Origin: a virus
Strand: one strand, 5' to 3'
DNA length: 23,888 nucleotides
IMG/VR virus record: IMGVR_UViG_3300044800_000104
Location: 1 to 23,888 of that record
Part shown: one piece after another, positions 22,250-23,888 of the stretch
Layout: each line of letters begins with the position of its first letter
Position numbering within the stretch: the first letter of the stretch is position 1
The notes under the pieces: model-generated
What the model saw: the letters and a program-made list of their open reading frames with translations, nothing else
Databases searched by the model: none
Told to the model about the DNA's origin: nothing
Translations under genes and position numbers: made by a program

Positions 22250-22617
22250 TAATCACCTATCATGCGAATCCCCAGGGCCTCATAGAATCCGTAGTCTTCA
22301 TGGGAGTGGACCTTAAAAATCCTCCATCTATCATCACTCCATAGTATCTGATCGCTCGTTATCGCACCTGCCACGCTTGCCGCACTGGTAATAAAGATTT
22401 CAGAATGCGAAACGAACTCCATCACCCCCCGGATTCTATCCCCTTCTGGCACCTGCATTAGCTCACTGGCCTCCACATGGAGCACGATCCCGTCCATGAT
22501 GATCGTTTCCTCTTTCGTAATTGACCATCTTCCCCCAGCCCACGCCCCGTGCTGTCTAAAGACGGTAAATTTCTGACTGAAATCACGATCAAATACTATT
22601 TCACTAAGATCGATCAT
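22249..22617 (-). CDS. Head-tail connector or neck protein, putative
   Basis: The 122-aa product has DFSQKFTVFRQHGAWAGGRW, then MDGIVLHVEASELMQVPEG and a C-terminal WSDDRWRIFKVHSHEDYG. This is the general pattern of small head-tail joining (stopper-type) proteins, with beta strands around a central pore. It lies just upstream of the neck terminator, which fits the gene order of connectors in tailed phages. The family was not confirmed. GAGGGGGAA lies before the ATG. Confidence 0.6.
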   Translation of the reverse strand: MIDLSEIVFDRDFSQKFTVFRQHGAWAGGRWSITKEETIIMDGIVLHVEASELMQVPEGDRIRGVMEFVSHSEIFITSAASVAGAITSDQILWSDDRWRIFKVHSHEDYGFYEALGIRMIGD

Positions 22618-22624
22618 TTCCCCC

Positions 22625-22984
22625 TCACAAAAAACTGACTGGAAGCCAAAAGCTTATTTCGTTTACCCGCCCCCCGCTGGTCGTGATTAGATTCGTCACT
22701 TTATATCTTTGGTTTGCATTTCCTCCAGAGAGCCAAATCACTGTTGCACTACTGGTAAAACTTGTGGCCTGTATAATCAGCCCCGGAGCCGTCCATGCGC
22801 TTGCGATGATGACATCTCCCAACAGCCATTTACTCCAATCGACTTCATAATCCAAAATGGCTACGGGGTCCTTTATCGGGGAAATCCAACCTTGAGAGCC
22901 AAAACTGAAACTTTGCGCCATCAAGTTGTCGAATGGAGCGAGCAACGACAGAATAATAAAAATAATGATGACGAATTTCTTCAT
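22625..22984 (-). CDS. Signal-peptide-bearing small structural-type protein
   Basis: The 119-aa product starts with a Sec signal (MKKFVIIIFIILSLLAPFDNLMA, likely cut after residue 23) followed by SFSFGSQGWISPIKDPVAILDYEVDWSKW and ITTSGGRVNEISFWLPV. Without the signal, the D-P-x-x-x-L-D-Y-x-x-D-W start and the T-x-x-G-R end are those of a small Ig-like phage structural protein family seen in many phages, whose exact role is not settled. The combination with an N-terminal signal peptide is unusual. It overlaps the upstream gene by ATGA and the next gene lies 7 nt away. Confidence 0.65.
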   Translation of the reverse strand: MKKFVIIIFIILSLLAPFDNLMAQSFSFGSQGWISPIKDPVAILDYEVDWSKWLLGDVIIASAWTAPGLIIQATSFTSSATVIWLSGGNANQRYKVTNLITTSGGRVNEISFWLPVSFL

Positions 22985-23888
22985 GGCATAACTCTCAACA
23001 CTCGATCCTCAACAGGATGAATAATACTTCTCAATTCCTCGGGATGAATTAATACAATCGGAGAAACAGGACTGCGCCATGTGCTCCCATTTCCAATAAT
23101 AAAGCTCATCCCATTTAAGGTCAGCACAAAAAAATACTGATTTATCACGTGTACGACAGAAGACCCAGAAGCGTATAAAGAGGCGGAACTAAGGGCCTCG
23201 GAAAGAAGGGCAAGAAGTAATGAGTTATCTGAAAAGGACGAAAGTTGGGCCAACGTCTCAGTTAAGAAATATTGGTTTCCCCCCATGGAGGAGTAACCAG
23301 ATTTTTGAGCAAGAGCATTTGAGACCATAAGGGATAACAGGGGGGACTGGACCAGGCCGGACTTCTGAGCCATGGCCACCGACCCTTGGATTTGTCCGAT
23401 ATTAGAATTTAACAACCCCGAACTTTGCGCCATTGAAAGACTTGACGCAACCGTCCTTAAAACGGAATCGGTAAAATTAGAGACCTGCGCTAATGTCTCG
23501 GTTGAAACATATACGTTTCCCCCGAAGGTAGAATAGCCAGAGGCTTGGGCCAATGTCTCTGAAAGTAAAATTGCTTCGATGCCAGAACCCAAATAGCCCG
23601 AGATTTGCGCCAAGGTCTCAGTGGGAAATGAAGTCCTTAGAGACGATCCAGAATAGCCAGAGATTTGGGAAAGCAGATAAGAACCCAGTGCAGTGTTATA
23701 AATTGAATTAGCAATGCCGGAGACTTGGGCCAACGTAATGGATGAATTATATACAGTGCCCCCTGCCCCCACATTCCCGCCTTCCCAATCGTCAACATAA
23801 CCATTTCCAGAACCATATGCGTAGATTCCTGCTGATCCAGAAGCTATGTCACTACCAGCGGCTTGTGTCCCTTTGGAGACACCGTTTA
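22981..23888 (-). CDS. Repeat-rich protein, 5' end beyond the window
   Basis: The frame stays open to the right edge with no stop (upstream residues include QAAGSDIASGSAGIYAYGSG), so only the C-terminal 302 aa are seen; a GTG at 23772 is an internal codon. Nine tandem units of exactly 20 residues follow the pattern E-T-L-A-Q-x-S-G-Y then 11 less conserved residues ending in S or T. The last 80 residues change to a Val- and Pro-rich end (VHVINQYFFVLTLNG, then VLIHPEELRS). No family is recognised. Its position upstream of the neck genes suggests a virion or fibre-like protein. Confidence 0.65.
   Translation of the reverse strand, partial: NGVSKGTQAAGSDIASGSAGIYAYGSGNGYVDDWEGGNVGAGGTVYNSSITLAQVSGIANSIYNTALGSYLLSQISGYSGSSLRTSFPTETLAQISGYLGSGIEAILLSETLAQASGYSTFGGNVYVSTETLAQVSNFTDSVLRTVASSLSMAQSSGLLNSNIGQIQGSVAMAQKSGLVQSPLLSLMVSNALAQKSGYSSMGGNQYFLTETLAQLSSFSDNSLLLALLSEALSSASLYASGSSVVHVINQYFFVLTLNGMSFIIGNGSTWRSPVSPIVLIHPEELRSIIHPVEDRVLRVMP
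23200..23739 (-). repeat. Nine 20-residue (60-bp) tandem repeats
   Basis: Each unit is exactly 20 residues and contains [ETSVNL]-x-[LM]-[AS]-Q-x-S-[GNS]-[YLFI]. Three units carry ETLAQ-x-SG[YF] or a close variant and three have AQ[KS]SG[LY]. The repeat is strict in length but diverged in sequence. Confidence 0.85.

Noticed and set aside
23200-23739. Regular 60-bp spacing that could suggest a CRISPR array
   Set aside because: The units are diverged, contiguous and in frame as 20-residue protein repeats; there are no identical repeats separated by unique spacers.

Overview
The window is about 24 kb of a tailed bacteriophage or prophage with a contractile (myovirus) tail. The host is probably Gram-negative: the window encodes a lipobox protein, several Sec signal peptides and a predicted outer-membrane beta-barrel, and Shine-Dalgarno sites are strong throughout. 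No terminase, portal or capsid gene is visible; they would lie beyond the right edge, upstream of the late genes. Nothing in the sequence fixes the host species or shows whether the phage is lytic or temperate.

Layout. (1) Positions 1-2836, plus strand: a possible 3' end of a gene, a tRNA 3'-end-like sequence on the minus strand (candidate attachment-site relic), a beta-barrel-like exported protein, then a tight cluster of small unknown genes (28-202 aa). Several of these are preceded by the same 10-base motif between the upstream stop codon and the Shine-Dalgarno site. The cluster ends at a hairpin/T-run terminator at 2836-2864. (2) Positions 2863-7408, minus strand: lysis and accessory region with a metallophosphoesterase, a lipoprotein, small membrane proteins (holin candidates), a glycosyltransferase, an M15-type endolysin and exported proteins. 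(3) Positions 7421-11820: two fibre-type proteins, one of 1132 aa. (4) Positions 11833-17328: baseplate genes in a recognisable order (Dit-like, plug-like, hub, Gp138-type spike, gp25/W-like, baseplate J, DUF2612/gpI-like). (5) Positions 17330-20043: tape measure with a lytic transglycosylase domain, tail assembly chaperone pair with a probable -1 frameshift, and tail tube. (6) Positions 20070-22617: sheath (DUF3383-like), neck/tail terminator and connector. (7) Positions 22625-23888: a signal-peptide-bearing small structural-type protein and a truncated gene with nine exact-length 20-residue repeats.

The minus-strand genes are co-oriented and nearly gapless, many joined by ATGA or TAATG overlaps, so they probably form one late transcription unit reading from right to left: neck, sheath, tube, chaperones, tape measure, baseplate, fibres, lysis. 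The late unit and the plus-strand unit converge at 2836-2864.

Most noteworthy: the stop-to-start motif CCATTGGCCG in the small-gene cluster; a T TTT TTC slippery site giving a predicted 220-aa chaperone fusion; the same GTGY-type domain inserted in two adjacent tail proteins; a carbohydrate-binding-like domain inserted in a baseplate protein; Sec signal peptides on apparent virion proteins; and the 20-residue repeat protein at the right edge. Functional names are from recognition of motifs and gene order, not from database searches.
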